Part shown: positions 13,672 to 22,145 of the stretch, in pieces
How positions within the stretch are numbered: the stretch's first letter is position 1
How the letters are laid out: every line of letters starts with the position of its first letter
NCBI GenBank assembly: GCA_035626155.1
Contig: DASPOF010000042.1
Span: 1-29,223 of the forward strand
Direction of reading: 5' to 3'
DNA length: 29,223 bases
Source of the DNA: DASPOF01 sp035626155
GTDB taxonomy: Bacteria > Desulfobacterota > Binatia > Binatales > Binataceae
Notes under the pieces: model-generated
What the model was told of the DNA's origin: nothing
What the model saw: only the letters and a program-made list of their open reading frames with translations
Database searches by the model: none
Program-made: the position numbers and the translations under genes

Positions 13672-15387
13672 ATGTCAGTGAGAGGCCAATCGGAATTTCT
13701 CAATCTGCCATTCCAGGAGAAGCTGGAGTTCCTGTACGGACTGCCCGCGCGCCAGAAGCGCGACCTGATTCTGTCGGCGCCGGAAGCCGAGCGGCTGGTG
13801 CAATCGTTCTCGCCTGAGACGCTGTTCTACACATTGAAGGAGATCGGCTCCGCCGATGCCGGCGATTTGCTGAGCCTCGCGCTGCCGGAGCAGGTCAAGT
13901 CGCTGTTCGATCTCGATTGCTGGAACAGGGACCGCCCGAACATCGGGCGGATGCGCGAATGGATCGAGGCGTTGTCGGAGGCGGGACGGCGCAGGATGGC
14001 CGACGGGCTGATGGAACTGGACATGGAGATCGTCGCCCTCCTCCTGCGCCAGTACATCCGGGTTCATCGACTCGACGATCCGTCGCTGTCGGCGGACCCG
14101 CCGTCGAACCGCTACGTCCAGTTCGATGAGCATTACCTGATCGAGTTCATCCGGAGCGATACCATCTCGCAGCACATCTCAGATTTCCTCGAGGAGGCGT
14201 TCGAGCGCGATTACAACTACTTCGCCGGCCTGCTCGAGGAGACCTACTGGGGTGTCGAGGCCGAACTCGAGGAAGAGGCTTACCAGTTCCGCAGCGCGCG
14301 CCTGAGCGATCGCGGATTCCCGGATTTTTTCGAGGCGCAGGACGTGTTCGCCTACCTCGACCCGCGCGACTTCCTGAAAATCCGCTCGCAATGCGTGAAG
14401 CCGAGCCGCGAGGACCTGTTCGAGGAAGACCAGGTCGTGCCGCCTGCGGTCGCTCTGACGGTGGCGGGGGCGGACAACTCGCTGTTCAACGCCGCGCTGA
14501 CTGCGGGATTCGCGGCGCAGGGAAAGCGGCAGGTTCGAGCGGAAATGGCGATGGTCTCCAACCAGGTGCTGGTCGCGCGATCGGTGGATTTCGGAGACCT
14601 CGATGCGGTCCGGGTCGCGGTCGAGATGACCCACAACTATTTGAACCTCGGATTGGAAAATCTGGCCGCGGGCGATTTGCAGAGCGCGATCGAGCACCTG
14701 CGCGACACGCATCTGAAGCTGCTGTTCCGGCTCGGCGTCAGCCTCACGATCGATTTGCGAAAGCGCGCCGAGGAGATCGTGAGCCAGCTCGGACTCCCCC
14801 CGGACAAGCGGCGCGACATCGCGTATCTGGACTCTCCGTACCGGGAGGCGATCGCCGCCTTTATCGAGCGCCGTCCCCGATTTTTTGCAGGGCTCGATGG
14901 CGGTGGCTCGGTCGAGATGCGGGACTTTCGCACGATGCGCGACCTGCACCTGGGGTACGCGATTCTCGATCAACTCGATGCGCTCCCGGGGCTGTTCCGC
15001 GCGCTGCTCGACATCGACATCGCATCGGCGAGGTTCCGCGCCGAGGTGGCGGCGCGCGAGGTGCGCCTCAGCCAGATTCTGCTGACGGCGCTGGCGCGCC
15101 GCGCTCTGGACGGGAGGCTCGTGCCCGATGCGATCGAGGCGTCGCGGCTCGGCGCTCTGCGGGCGGCCGCGATGACCCCCGGCGCGGGCCCGGGGCGCTT
15201 GACCGATGCGTTCCGCGCGATGGTCGGTGCACAGTTGGCCGAGCGGGTGGACGATCCGATGCGCCGGCGGAGCGCCGATTACGTGAATTCGTGCCTGAAC
15301 CTCTTTGAGGAAGAGTTCGCGGGGCTCGGCGCCGAGCGCGAGATCGATCCCAGGTTCATCAGGAGCGTTCTGGTCCGGCGCGGCTGA
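13672..15387 (+). CDS. DUF6178 family protein, function unknown
   Basis: 571 residues, no signal peptide or membrane segment, so probably cytoplasmic. The N-terminal pattern LPFQEKLEFLYGLPARQKRDLILSAPEA, then ETLFYTLKEIGSADAGDLLSLALPEQ (an alpha-helical repeat in which each helix reports a layer of acidic and leucine positions) and the C-terminal FRTMRDLHLGYAILDQLDALPGLFRAL are what I associate with DUF6178, known mostly from deltaproteobacteria-like genomes. The protein is acidic and largely helical. No catalytic motif is recognised. The ATG at 13672 lacks a good ribosome binding site, but no better start is in frame. It stands alone: divergent from thiD and convergent with the DUF151-PDZ gene. 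No function should be assigned. Confidence 0.8.
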   Translation: MSVRGQSEFLNLPFQEKLEFLYGLPARQKRDLILSAPEAERLVQSFSPETLFYTLKEIGSADAGDLLSLALPEQVKSLFDLDCWNRDRPNIGRMREWIEALSEAGRRRMADGLMELDMEIVALLLRQYIRVHRLDDPSLSADPPSNRYVQFDEHYLIEFIRSDTISQHISDFLEEAFERDYNYFAGLLEETYWGVEAELEEEAYQFRSARLSDRGFPDFFEAQDVFAYLDPRDFLKIRSQCVKPSREDLFEEDQVVPPAVALTVAGADNSLFNAALTAGFAAQGKRQVRAEMAMVSNQVLVARSVDFGDLDAVRVAVEMTHNYLNLGLENLAAGDLQSAIEHLRDTHLKLLFRLGVSLTIDLRKRAEEIVSQLGLPPDKRRDIAYLDSPYREAIAAFIERRPRFFAGLDGGGSVEMRDFRTMRDLHLGYAILDQLDALPGLFRALLDIDIASARFRAEVAAREVRLSQILLTALARRALDGRLVPDAIEASRLGALRAAAMTPGAGPGRLTDAFRAMVGAQLAERVDDPMRRRSADYVNSCLNLFEEEFAGLGAEREIDPRFIRSVLVRRG

Positions 15388-15394
15388 ACGCAAC

Positions 15395-15407
15395 GCCGCC
15401 GGGCGGC
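15395..15407. terminator. Weak hairpin between convergent genes
   Basis: GCCGC-CGG-GCGGC lies between the stops of the DUF6178 gene and the convergent DUF151-PDZ gene (31-bp gap). The location fits a bidirectional terminator, but the stem is short and the following bases (TTGCTC) are not a T-tract. Confidence 0.22.
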
Positions 15408-15418
15408 TTGCTCCCGGG

Positions 15419-16237
15419 CTACGGCTTTATCGTTACGGTGCGATCGGCGCCCGCGCGCTTGATGCTCACCGTCACGGAAGCGGCGTTCTTGGCCGCCGCC
15501 GCACTCTCGCTGAAATCGCCGACCGCCTTGATATCGCGCGTACCGACCTTGGTGATGATGTCGCCGCGCTCGACGCCGGCCTGGCGCGCGGGGTCGGCGA
15601 CATCCGCGACCAGCACGCCGCTTCGCCGGGGAACATTGAAGTAGCGGGCAAGGTCGGGCGTGAGATCCTCCACTGTCATGCCGAGTGCGCGCGCGGTTGC
15701 AGGCAGAGTGCCACGCACCTCGAGCTCCTCGGGGTTGGGCGCCTGGAGCAGGCTCGTCGCCACGAAGATCGGCGCGCCGGCGCCCACTGCGAGCGCGATC
15801 GCGTCGCTCGGGCGGCTGTCGATCGCGTAGCGCCCCTGGTCGAGGTAGATTTTCGCGAAGTAGACCTCGTCGCGGACCTCGGTAATCTCGATTCGATCGA
15901 TGCGGTTGCCGGTCTGCTCGATCACCGATCGCAGCAGATCGTGGGTGAGCGGCCGCGGCGGCTTGATCCCGTGCATCACGAGCATGATCGCCTGCGCCTC
16001 ACCCTCGCCGACGAGAATCGGAAGCACGCGATCCTTGTACTGTTCCTTCAGGAGAATGACGTGCGCGCCCGCCGCCTCATCGAAACCGATTTTGGCGACC
16101 TCGACCTTGACCTCGTTGGCCCCGGCGACGGAGACGGGCGAAATCTCTGATGAAGGCCGGGTGCGGCCGCAAGCGCAGGCCGCGAAAATCGCAGCCAGCG
16201 TCAGCAGGCAAAAGCGCCACCCCCTTGGGACCACCAT
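15419..16237 (-). CDS. Exported (probable lipoprotein) bifunctional-nuclease-domain (DUF151) and PDZ fusion
   Basis: 272 residues from the ATG at 16237; the frame is open to 16312, but starting at 16237 gives a signal sequence directly (MVVPRGWRFCLLTLAAIFAA) followed by C21 or C23 as a lipidation cysteine, though neither has an ideal lipobox. Residues about 38-175 are a complete DUF151/BFN domain: ILLKEQYKDRVLPILVGEGEAQAI, PPRPLTHDLL and the hallmark SRPSDAIALAVGAGAPIFVA. Residues about 190-272 are a PDZ domain (RRSGVLVADVADPARQAGVERGDIITKVG). DUF151 proteins are normally short cytoplasmic proteins with reported nuclease activity in plants; an exported version tied to a PDZ is odd (see findings). 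PDZ modules bind C-terminal peptides. It follows rlmE by 71 bp on the same strand. Confidence 0.82.
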   Translation of the reverse strand: MVVPRGWRFCLLTLAAIFAACACGRTRPSSEISPVSVAGANEVKVEVAKIGFDEAAGAHVILLKEQYKDRVLPILVGEGEAQAIMLVMHGIKPPRPLTHDLLRSVIEQTGNRIDRIEITEVRDEVYFAKIYLDQGRYAIDSRPSDAIALAVGAGAPIFVATSLLQAPNPEELEVRGTLPATARALGMTVEDLTPDLARYFNVPRRSGVLVADVADPARQAGVERGDIITKVGTRDIKAVGDFSESAAAAKNAASVTVSIKRAGADRTVTIKP

Positions 16238-16308
16238 GATCTTAGACCTTACGCGCGCTCGGCTTCGGATTCCATTGGCCTTTCGCGGTCGCAAATCCAG
16301 GCCGGGGA

Positions 16309-16911
16309 TCAATCGGGCCGGGCGTGAAACCGCCGGGCGACCAGGTATAGCTCCGATGAGCCTGGGCGCGTCGCCTCGGTCCGCGTCACCTCGACTTTTT
16401 CAAACAAGCGTTCGAATCTCGCGACGATTTGTTTAAATCCCGCGCTCATGAACAACTTGACGACCATCGCCCCACCCGGCTTGAGCGCGCGCCGTGCAAA
16501 CCCAAGCGCCGCATCGACGAGCGCCTCCGATCGCGCAGCATCCCGCGCGGCGATTCCGGTCAGCTTCGGCGCGAGATCGCTCGTCACCAGGTCGGCGGGG
16601 CCGCCGAGTTCGCCGAGCACGCGTTCGACGGTCGAAGGCTCGGCGATATCGCCGACGATGACCGCGACACCGCGCGGAGGATTTTTGACCGGCACGATGT
16701 CCACGCCGACCACCCGCCCCTCGGGACCTGCGGCCTTTGCCAGAATTGCAAGCCATCCGCCGGGTGCGCATCCGAGGTCGGCGATCCGCGCGCCGGGGCG
16801 CACGATTCGCGCGCGAGCGATCAGTTCCTCGATCTTGAACGCCGCGCGCGATGGCAGTCCGCGCTCGCGCGCCTTGCGGTAGAACTTGTCGCGAGGCTCA
16901 TAGACAGGCAT
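16309..16911 (-). CDS. rlmE: 23S rRNA 2'-O-methyltransferase RlmE (FtsJ/RrmJ)
   Basis: 200 residues. Methylates the 2'-OH of U2552 (E. coli numbering) in 23S rRNA during late 50S assembly. The full catalytic tetrad is visible as K26 (SRAAFKIEEL), D112 (TSDLAPKLTG), K152 (MVVKLF) and E187 (PGSSELYLVA); each sits exactly 12 positions before its E. coli counterpart (38, 124, 164, 199), reflecting only a shorter N-terminus. The SAM-binding motif is ADLGCAPGGWLAIL. The ATG at 16911 has GGAG ten bases upstream. It is divergent from the helicase gene across 100 bp. In many bacteria rlmE precedes ftsH; here it does not. Confidence 0.95.
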   Translation of the reverse strand: MPVYEPRDKFYRKARERGLPSRAAFKIEELIARARIVRPGARIADLGCAPGGWLAILAKAAGPEGRVVGVDIVPVKNPPRGVAVIVGDIAEPSTVERVLGELGGPADLVTSDLAPKLTGIAARDAARSEALVDAALGFARRALKPGGAMVVKLFMSAGFKQIVARFERLFEKVEVTRTEATRPGSSELYLVARRFHARPD

Positions 16912-17011
16912 TGTGGATCACTCCGGGGCGCGAGGTGCGATGCATCCGAGTGGGGGACGTCCGCGCGGCTCGTGATTTAATTCCCCGCTTGCGCCGATTG
17001 CAGTTGCCGCG

Positions 17012-19195
17012 ATGCCGCCAATCAATCTCGACGACCTGAATCCTGAACAGCGCGCCGCCGTGCTCGCGCCGCCGGGGCCGATCCTCATCCTCGCCGGCGC
17101 GGGCTCCGGGAAAACGCGCGTCCTTACCTACCGTATCGCCCACCTGCTCGCCGAGCGCAAGGCGGATGCGGATGAGGTGCTCGCGGTCACGTTCACCAAC
17201 AAGGCGGCCAACGAGATGCGCGAGCGAATCGCGGGACTGATCGGGGCCGAGGGGCGGGCGCCGTGGGTGAGCACGTTTCACTCCGCGTGCGCGCGCATCC
17301 TGCGCGTCGAGGCGGAGCGGGCGGGCCACGGGCGCAACTTTTCCATCCTCGATGAGAGCGATTCGCTCGCCGCCATCCGCCGGGTGCTCGAGGAGTCCCC
17401 GCCCGCCAACGCCCCGCCGCTCGAAGTGATCCGCGCGCGCATCGAGCAGGCCAAGAACGAGGGGCTGGGGCCCGAGCAGCTCGCCGAGCGCGCCGGTGAC
17501 GGGCGCGAGAGCACGATCGCCGCCATCTACCAGCTCTATCAGCAGCGGCTGCGCGCGATGAACGCGATGGATTTTGCCGACCTGCAGCTTCTCGCCTACC
17601 GCATCTTCAGTGAGCATCCCGACGTGCTCGCGAAATGGCGCCGGCGCGCCGCGCACCTGTTCGTGGATGAGTACCAGGACACCAATCACGTGCAATATCT
17701 GCTCGTGCGAACGCTCTCGGAGGAAAGCCAGAATTTGTGCGTGGTTGGCGATGAGGACCAGTCGATATACCGGTGGCGCGGCGCCGACATCAGGAACATC
17801 CTCGACTTCGAGCGCGACTTCCCGCAGGCGCGGATTTTCAAGCTCGAGCAGAACTACCGATCGACCAAGACGATTCTCGCCGCGGCGGGCGCGGTGATCG
17901 CCAACAACACCGAGCGCAAGGTCAAGAACCTGTGGACCGAGAACGCATCCGGCGAGCCGGTGACCTCCTACACCGGTCCAACCGAGCGCGACGAAGCCGA
18001 CTTCATCGCGCGCGAGCTTGCCCGGCTCGTCGCAAGCGGCGAGTTCCGGCCCGCAGACTTCGTGGTGTTCTACCGCGTGAATGCGCAGGCGCGCTCGATC
18101 GAGGAAGCGCTGGTCCGCCGGCGAATTCCCTATTACGTCGTCGGCGGCGTTCGATTCTACGAGCAGCGCGACGTGAAGGATCTGCTCGCCTACCTGCGCG
18201 TGCTCGTGAACCCCGCCGATGCGCTCAGCCTGGAACGGCTGGCCGGCACACCCCCGCGCGGGATCGGCGAGAAGACCATCGAGGCGATAATCGAACTCGC
18301 GACGCGCGCAGGAATCACGCCCTTCGAGGCGATGGGCCGGATCGAGACGGAGTCGAAGGTCGCGCTCAGGATCGGGAAGGCGGCGGGCGCACTGTACCAG
18401 TGGATGCGCGACCTTGCGGAGCGTGCGCCTGCGATGGCGGTGCGGGCGATCGTCGCGGAAGTGATCGAGAAAAGCGGCTTCGAGGCGTACCTCGCAAACC
18501 TCGCCGATGGCGCATCGCGGAGCCAGAATCTCGCCGAGATACTCGCCGCGGCGGGCGCATTCGACTCGGAGCACACCGGCGGCGGGCTCGGCGAGTTCCT
18601 CGAACGCGTCGCGCTGGCCAGCGACGCCGACCAGGTCGCGACAGACGGCGGACGCGCCGCGCTGATGACGCTCCACACCTCCAAGGGGCTTGAGTACCCG
18701 GTCGTGTTCATCGCGGGAATGGAGGAAGGGCTGTTTCCGCACAGCAAGTCGCGCGAGACCGGCCAAGATATCGAGGAGGAGCGGCGGCTGTGCTACGTCG
18801 GGATGACCCGGGCGCGCCGATTGCTCTACCTGACCAACACGCTCTCGCGCGAGTTGTACGGCGTGCGCCAGGAATCGCAGCCATCGCGCTTTCTCGCCGA
18901 GGTCGATCGCGCCCTCATTCGCCGAATCGAACCCGAGCGCCCAAGACCGATCGCGCAGGCCTGGCCGAAGGAACCGTACATCGATTACAGCGACTCGCAG
19001 CTCGTCGACGAGGGCGAAAGCCCAACGGACGGCATCCAGCCGGGCGCGCGCGTGATCCATGCCAGCTTTGGCATGGGCGTCGTGCGCAAGCGCGAGGGGC
19101 GCGGCGATGCGGCGAAGGCGTGGGTGAACTTCGATCGCGGCGGACTCAAATTGCTGGTCCTGAAGTTTGCGAATTTAAGGCCGATTGCCCACTGA
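17012..19195 (+). CDS. uvrD: UvrD/PcrA-type 3'-5' DNA helicase (superfamily 1A)
   Basis: 727 residues, the family's normal length. Works in nucleotide excision and mismatch repair and in stripping proteins from DNA. Motifs in order: LNPEQRAAVLAP (Q motif), Walker A GAGSGKT (29-35, K34), VTFTNKAANEM (Ia), VDEYQDTN with the catalytic DE at 219-220 (II), GDEDQSIYRWRGAD (III), EQNYRST (IV), LMTLHTSKGLEYPVVFIAGMEEG (V) and EERRLCYVGMTRARRLLYLT (VI). The C-terminal tail GARVIHASFGMGVVRKREG...ANLRPI is the Tudor-like RNA-polymerase-binding module seen in PcrA and UvrD. No AddAB-type nuclease domain is attached. No Shine-Dalgarno site is obvious before the ATG. The L,D-transpeptidase promoter overlaps its stop. 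Confidence 0.95.
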   Translation: MPPINLDDLNPEQRAAVLAPPGPILILAGAGSGKTRVLTYRIAHLLAERKADADEVLAVTFTNKAANEMRERIAGLIGAEGRAPWVSTFHSACARILRVEAERAGHGRNFSILDESDSLAAIRRVLEESPPANAPPLEVIRARIEQAKNEGLGPEQLAERAGDGRESTIAAIYQLYQQRLRAMNAMDFADLQLLAYRIFSEHPDVLAKWRRRAAHLFVDEYQDTNHVQYLLVRTLSEESQNLCVVGDEDQSIYRWRGADIRNILDFERDFPQARIFKLEQNYRSTKTILAAAGAVIANNTERKVKNLWTENASGEPVTSYTGPTERDEADFIARELARLVASGEFRPADFVVFYRVNAQARSIEEALVRRRIPYYVVGGVRFYEQRDVKDLLAYLRVLVNPADALSLERLAGTPPRGIGEKTIEAIIELATRAGITPFEAMGRIETESKVALRIGKAAGALYQWMRDLAERAPAMAVRAIVAEVIEKSGFEAYLANLADGASRSQNLAEILAAAGAFDSEHTGGGLGEFLERVALASDADQVATDGGRAALMTLHTSKGLEYPVVFIAGMEEGLFPHSKSRETGQDIEEERRLCYVGMTRARRLLYLTNTLSRELYGVRQESQPSRFLAEVDRALIRRIEPERPRPIAQAWPKEPYIDYSDSQLVDEGESPTDGIQPGARVIHASFGMGVVRKREGRGDAAKAWVNFDRGGLKLLVLKFANLRPIAH

Positions 19196-19213
19196 TCGAG
19201 CATCCCTTACAAT
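19185..19213 (+). promoter_or_regulatory. Probable sigma-70-type promoter of the L,D-transpeptidase gene
   Basis: TTGCCC (19185-19190) and TACAAT (19208-19213) are separated by exactly 17 bases. The -35 box lies inside the last codons of the helicase gene. A start near 19220 would give a leader of about 70-80 bases. Confidence 0.55.
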
Positions 19214-19298
19214 TTTGATTCGAGGATGTATGCGGGCGGTCCGCGCAGGTCGCGGGCCGCGATCGGGTGGAGAGAGAACTTCTGCCGTGCGTCGCGCG

Positions 19299-20375
19299 AT
19301 GAATTTCCGTCGCAATTGGCTCCGGCTGCTGGGCGCGGGCTTGTGCCTGGCGGCTGCGATCTGGTCGGCGCCGCGCTCGGCGCTCGGATGGAGCGATGAC
19401 GAATTCGAGCGACGCCCCCTGTATGCGTACCCGTTGCCGCAGGGACGCGACAACGTAATCGGCAATCTCATCACCTATCGCGTACAGAAGGGCGACACGC
19501 TGCTCGACGTCGGCCGATGGTTCGGGCTGACTTCCGCGGAGATTTCCGAGGCCAATCATAACCTGGATTGGTGGTCGCCGCCGGCTGGCAAGGACATCGT
19601 GCTGCCCGATGAGCGCGTGCTTCCGGATGCGCCGCACGTGGGGATTATTCTGAATATCCCCGAGATGCGCCTCTATTACTATTTTCCGTCGCCCACCGGT
19701 GCGATCCTCGGCCATGGCAGGGCAATTAATAAGAAATACTCAGCGAAGAAGTCGGCTGTGCATCCGGAGGTCGTGTACACGTTCCCGGTCGGACTGGGGC
19801 GATTCGATTGGAAGACACCGATCGGCGCATTCACGGTGCGCGGCAAGACCAAGGATCCAACCTGGGTCGTCCCCGACGACATCTATGAGGAACATCTCGA
19901 GCGCGACGGCGAGGCCGATCACGTAATCAAGGGCGGCGACCCCGATAATCCGCTCGGCCTGTTCCGGATCGAACTGACTTTGCCCGAATACGCGATTCAC
20001 GGCACCAACATTCCGTGGGGCGTCGGCATGGAGGTCAGCCACGGATGCGTCCGGCTCTATCCTGAGGACATCGAGCGGCTCTTCAGCAAGGTGAAGGTCG
20101 GAACGCCCGGCGAATTCGTCTATCAGCCGATCAAATTCGGATGGCGCGGCGACGTGCTCCTGGTCGAGGTTCATCCCGATCTGTACGGCGTGTATGCGGG
20201 CCTATGGGCGCACGCCGTGAGCGAGGTGAAACGCCTCGGGCTGGTCGAGGACGTCGATTGGCTGAAGCTCCAAAAGGCCGTCGAGGCCAAGAATGGCGTT
20301 CCAACCTACGTCATGCCGGGCGACCCGCCGGGCGACACGGCGGCTGAGGCCACCCTCAAAGCGGCGCGCGATTAG
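19299..20375 (+). CDS. Secreted LysM and YkuD L,D-transpeptidase
   Basis: 358 residues from the ATG at 19299; a GTG at 19287 with GAGAGA about ten bases upstream is an equally plausible start, adding MRRA. A signal sequence (NFRRNWLRLLGAGLCLAAAIWSA) is followed by one LysM domain (about 57-103; YRVQKGDTLLDVGRWFGLT) and a YkuD domain (about 112-275) with the catalytic motif HGTNIPWGVGMEVSHGCVRLYPEDI: H234, S247, H248, G249, C250 and R252 are all present. Such enzymes make 3-3 peptidoglycan cross-links or attach proteins to the wall in the periplasm. Residues about 129-158 form an insertion between the first YkuD strands, absent from short ErfK/YbiS enzymes. Its stop overlaps that of the convergent glycosyltransferase gene (TTAG at 20372-20375). 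Confidence 0.9.
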   Translation: MNFRRNWLRLLGAGLCLAAAIWSAPRSALGWSDDEFERRPLYAYPLPQGRDNVIGNLITYRVQKGDTLLDVGRWFGLTSAEISEANHNLDWWSPPAGKDIVLPDERVLPDAPHVGIILNIPEMRLYYYFPSPTGAILGHGRAINKKYSAKKSAVHPEVVYTFPVGLGRFDWKTPIGAFTVRGKTKDPTWVVPDDIYEEHLERDGEADHVIKGGDPDNPLGLFRIELTLPEYAIHGTNIPWGVGMEVSHGCVRLYPEDIERLFSKVKVGTPGEFVYQPIKFGWRGDVLLVEVHPDLYGVYAGLWAHAVSEVKRLGLVEDVDWLKLQKAVEAKNGVPTYVMPGDPPGDTAAEATLKAARD

Positions 20376-21985
20376 CGACCGTTTGCGTGCTCGCGTTTGA
20401 GCACGTACACGTCGCGATGGCCCATCCCAAGCGGTCCCGGCCATTGGTAGCGGGCAATGATCGTCGTCCCGGCGATCGGCGCCGCTGCGACCGTGTATTC
20501 AGAAAGATCGAGCGTGGTGATGAGCGGTATTCCCGCCTCGAACGCCATCGTGTCGATCCCTCGTTTCGGATAGCGATAGAGGTCCTCCCCATTGAGCGCG
20601 TACCCGGCGTCGATTTTGGCGCGCGGCACGCCGCTCTTGAGGAGCGCGTCGCGCGCGGCGACCACGGCGGTGATTCCGCGCTGGTAATCGTACACTCCCG
20701 CGATCGCAACCCACCCCAGAACCGCCAGCATCGCGACCGCCGCCGCGCTCGCAAGCCGTCCGCGCGGATGCGGCGCGAGCGCGAGCAGGAGACATCCGGC
20801 GGGGAGCAGGACGATATCGTAGCGATCGTTGAAGAACCACAGCGGCACCATCGCGAGCCAGTACAGCGCCGCGGTGATGAAGACCGCCGCCGCCGCGCGA
20901 TTGAGCGACGCGATCACGTCGCGCGCCGCCATCGATAGACCCACCGCCCCGACGCTGCCGAGCCCCACCGCGAGCAAGCGCCCGCCATCTTTCCAGAAGT
21001 ACCTGAGCGGCAGTCCGCGCAGTTGCAGGACGTTGGCCCATCCACCGAAGCAGGAGAACTCGGGTTCCACGGCATCCGGATATATCCGCACCAGGTACGC
21101 GGTAAGCGCGAAGATTGCGGCCGCCACCCCGAGCATCCGGGCCATCCGATCGCGGCGCCATTGCAACACTGCCAACGGACTCAGCAGCGCGCCCAGGTTG
21201 AGCGCCGGTCCCAGCACGCCGCCAAGCACGTAGGTTCCGATCGGAACGCGAAACAGAAGAGCGAAGCGGCCCACGCGCCGCTGGAAATCCCACGGCAGCG
21301 GCTTCAAGACCGTCAGCCAGAGCCAGATGATTGCGCACGCGCTAACCGCGATCGCATAGGGCGCCACCCGCTTCGCGATTCGCTTCAGATCCTGCGCGCC
21401 CGCCGGGTCGAAATCGTAGAGCAACACCGCAGCGATGCATCCCGCCGCAACCGCGCCGGCAAACGGCCGCACCAGGAACCCGGCCACGACCAGCGCCGCG
21501 CTCGTCCACAGCCAGGCGGTCTCGCGCCCGTCACCCGCCCGCGCAAATGCGAGCAGCGCCCCGATCATGAGCGCGAGAAAGGGAATCTCCGTCATGAAAG
21601 AGAAGCTCAGGAACAGGTAGCAGGGGTTGCAGATGAGGAGGCCAGTGGCGAGCAGCGCGTTGCGCGGATGCGCGCCGCATCGGAGCGCGAGTGCATGAAA
21701 CAGGACGGCGGTGCTGGCGCCGAGCAGCGCGACCGATATCTCGAGCGAGCCGTGGCTCAACCCGAAGAGCATGCCCCACGCTGCGCCGTAATACATCTGG
21801 AGAACCGGCATCGCGCTCTGGAACCCGGCCAGGCGCAATTCGCCGGTCCGGACCAGCCATCGGACGCAAGCGACGTACAGCCATCCGTCCACGACCGGCG
21901 CGTTCACGAGCGGGCCCGCGATCGCAAGCGTGAGGAGGTACCATCCGGCGACCATCGCCGCCGCAATCAATCCCGCGCGCCTCAT
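20372..21985 (-). CDS. Multi-pass membrane glycosyltransferase (GT-C, GT39/ArnT-like)
   Basis: 537 residues with about 11-12 hydrophobic segments and a C-terminal soluble part (about 440-537; GVYDYQRGITAVVAARDALL, ending in a hydrophilic stretch). The architecture is that of GT-C enzymes, which use a lipid-linked sugar on the outer face of the inner membrane to decorate lipid or protein acceptors. The first periplasmic loop reads GPLVNAPVVDGWLYVACVRW; the usual acidic D/E pair of PMT-like enzymes is represented by the D in VVDGW, so the assignment to GT39 rather than a related DUF is tentative. The ATG at 21985 has GGCGGGGTG upstream. It is divergent from the ArnB-like/UXS pair and may share its pathway. 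The substrate is unknown. Confidence 0.65.
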   Translation of the reverse strand: MRRAGLIAAAMVAGWYLLTLAIAGPLVNAPVVDGWLYVACVRWLVRTGELRLAGFQSAMPVLQMYYGAAWGMLFGLSHGSLEISVALLGASTAVLFHALALRCGAHPRNALLATGLLICNPCYLFLSFSFMTEIPFLALMIGALLAFARAGDGRETAWLWTSAALVVAGFLVRPFAGAVAAGCIAAVLLYDFDPAGAQDLKRIAKRVAPYAIAVSACAIIWLWLTVLKPLPWDFQRRVGRFALLFRVPIGTYVLGGVLGPALNLGALLSPLAVLQWRRDRMARMLGVAAAIFALTAYLVRIYPDAVEPEFSCFGGWANVLQLRGLPLRYFWKDGGRLLAVGLGSVGAVGLSMAARDVIASLNRAAAAVFITAALYWLAMVPLWFFNDRYDIVLLPAGCLLLALAPHPRGRLASAAAVAMLAVLGWVAIAGVYDYQRGITAVVAARDALLKSGVPRAKIDAGYALNGEDLYRYPKRGIDTMAFEAGIPLITTLDLSEYTVAAAPIAGTTIIARYQWPGPLGMGHRDVYVLKREHANGR

Positions 21986-21996
21986 CGCACCCCGCC

Positions 21997-22026
21997 TTGC
22001 TCCGCTTTCGAGCTATCTTTTATACT
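21997..22026 (+). promoter_or_regulatory. Candidate promoter of the aminotransferase/decarboxylase operon
   Basis: TTGCTC (21997-22002) and TATACT (22021-22026) with an 18-base spacer, in the divergent region. The -10 matches five of six consensus bases. Transcript leader would be about 110 bases. Confidence 0.45.
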
Positions 22027-22145
22027 TCGTCGAACGTTGCCAATCCGATGATCGATCAATTCAGCAGCCGGTCGTAGCAGGCGCGGAACGTGGTATCATC
22101 TCCACCGCGTGGCGGCCGCGCCCGATCCGACTCCGAGAGCATAGA

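Noticed and set aside
16898..19060. 720-codon open frame on the minus strand opposite the helicase gene
   Set aside because: It is antiparallel to a complete UvrD/PcrA gene with all motifs. The translation is rich in R, A, H, D and E without any recognised domain, typical of mirror frames in high-GC DNA.
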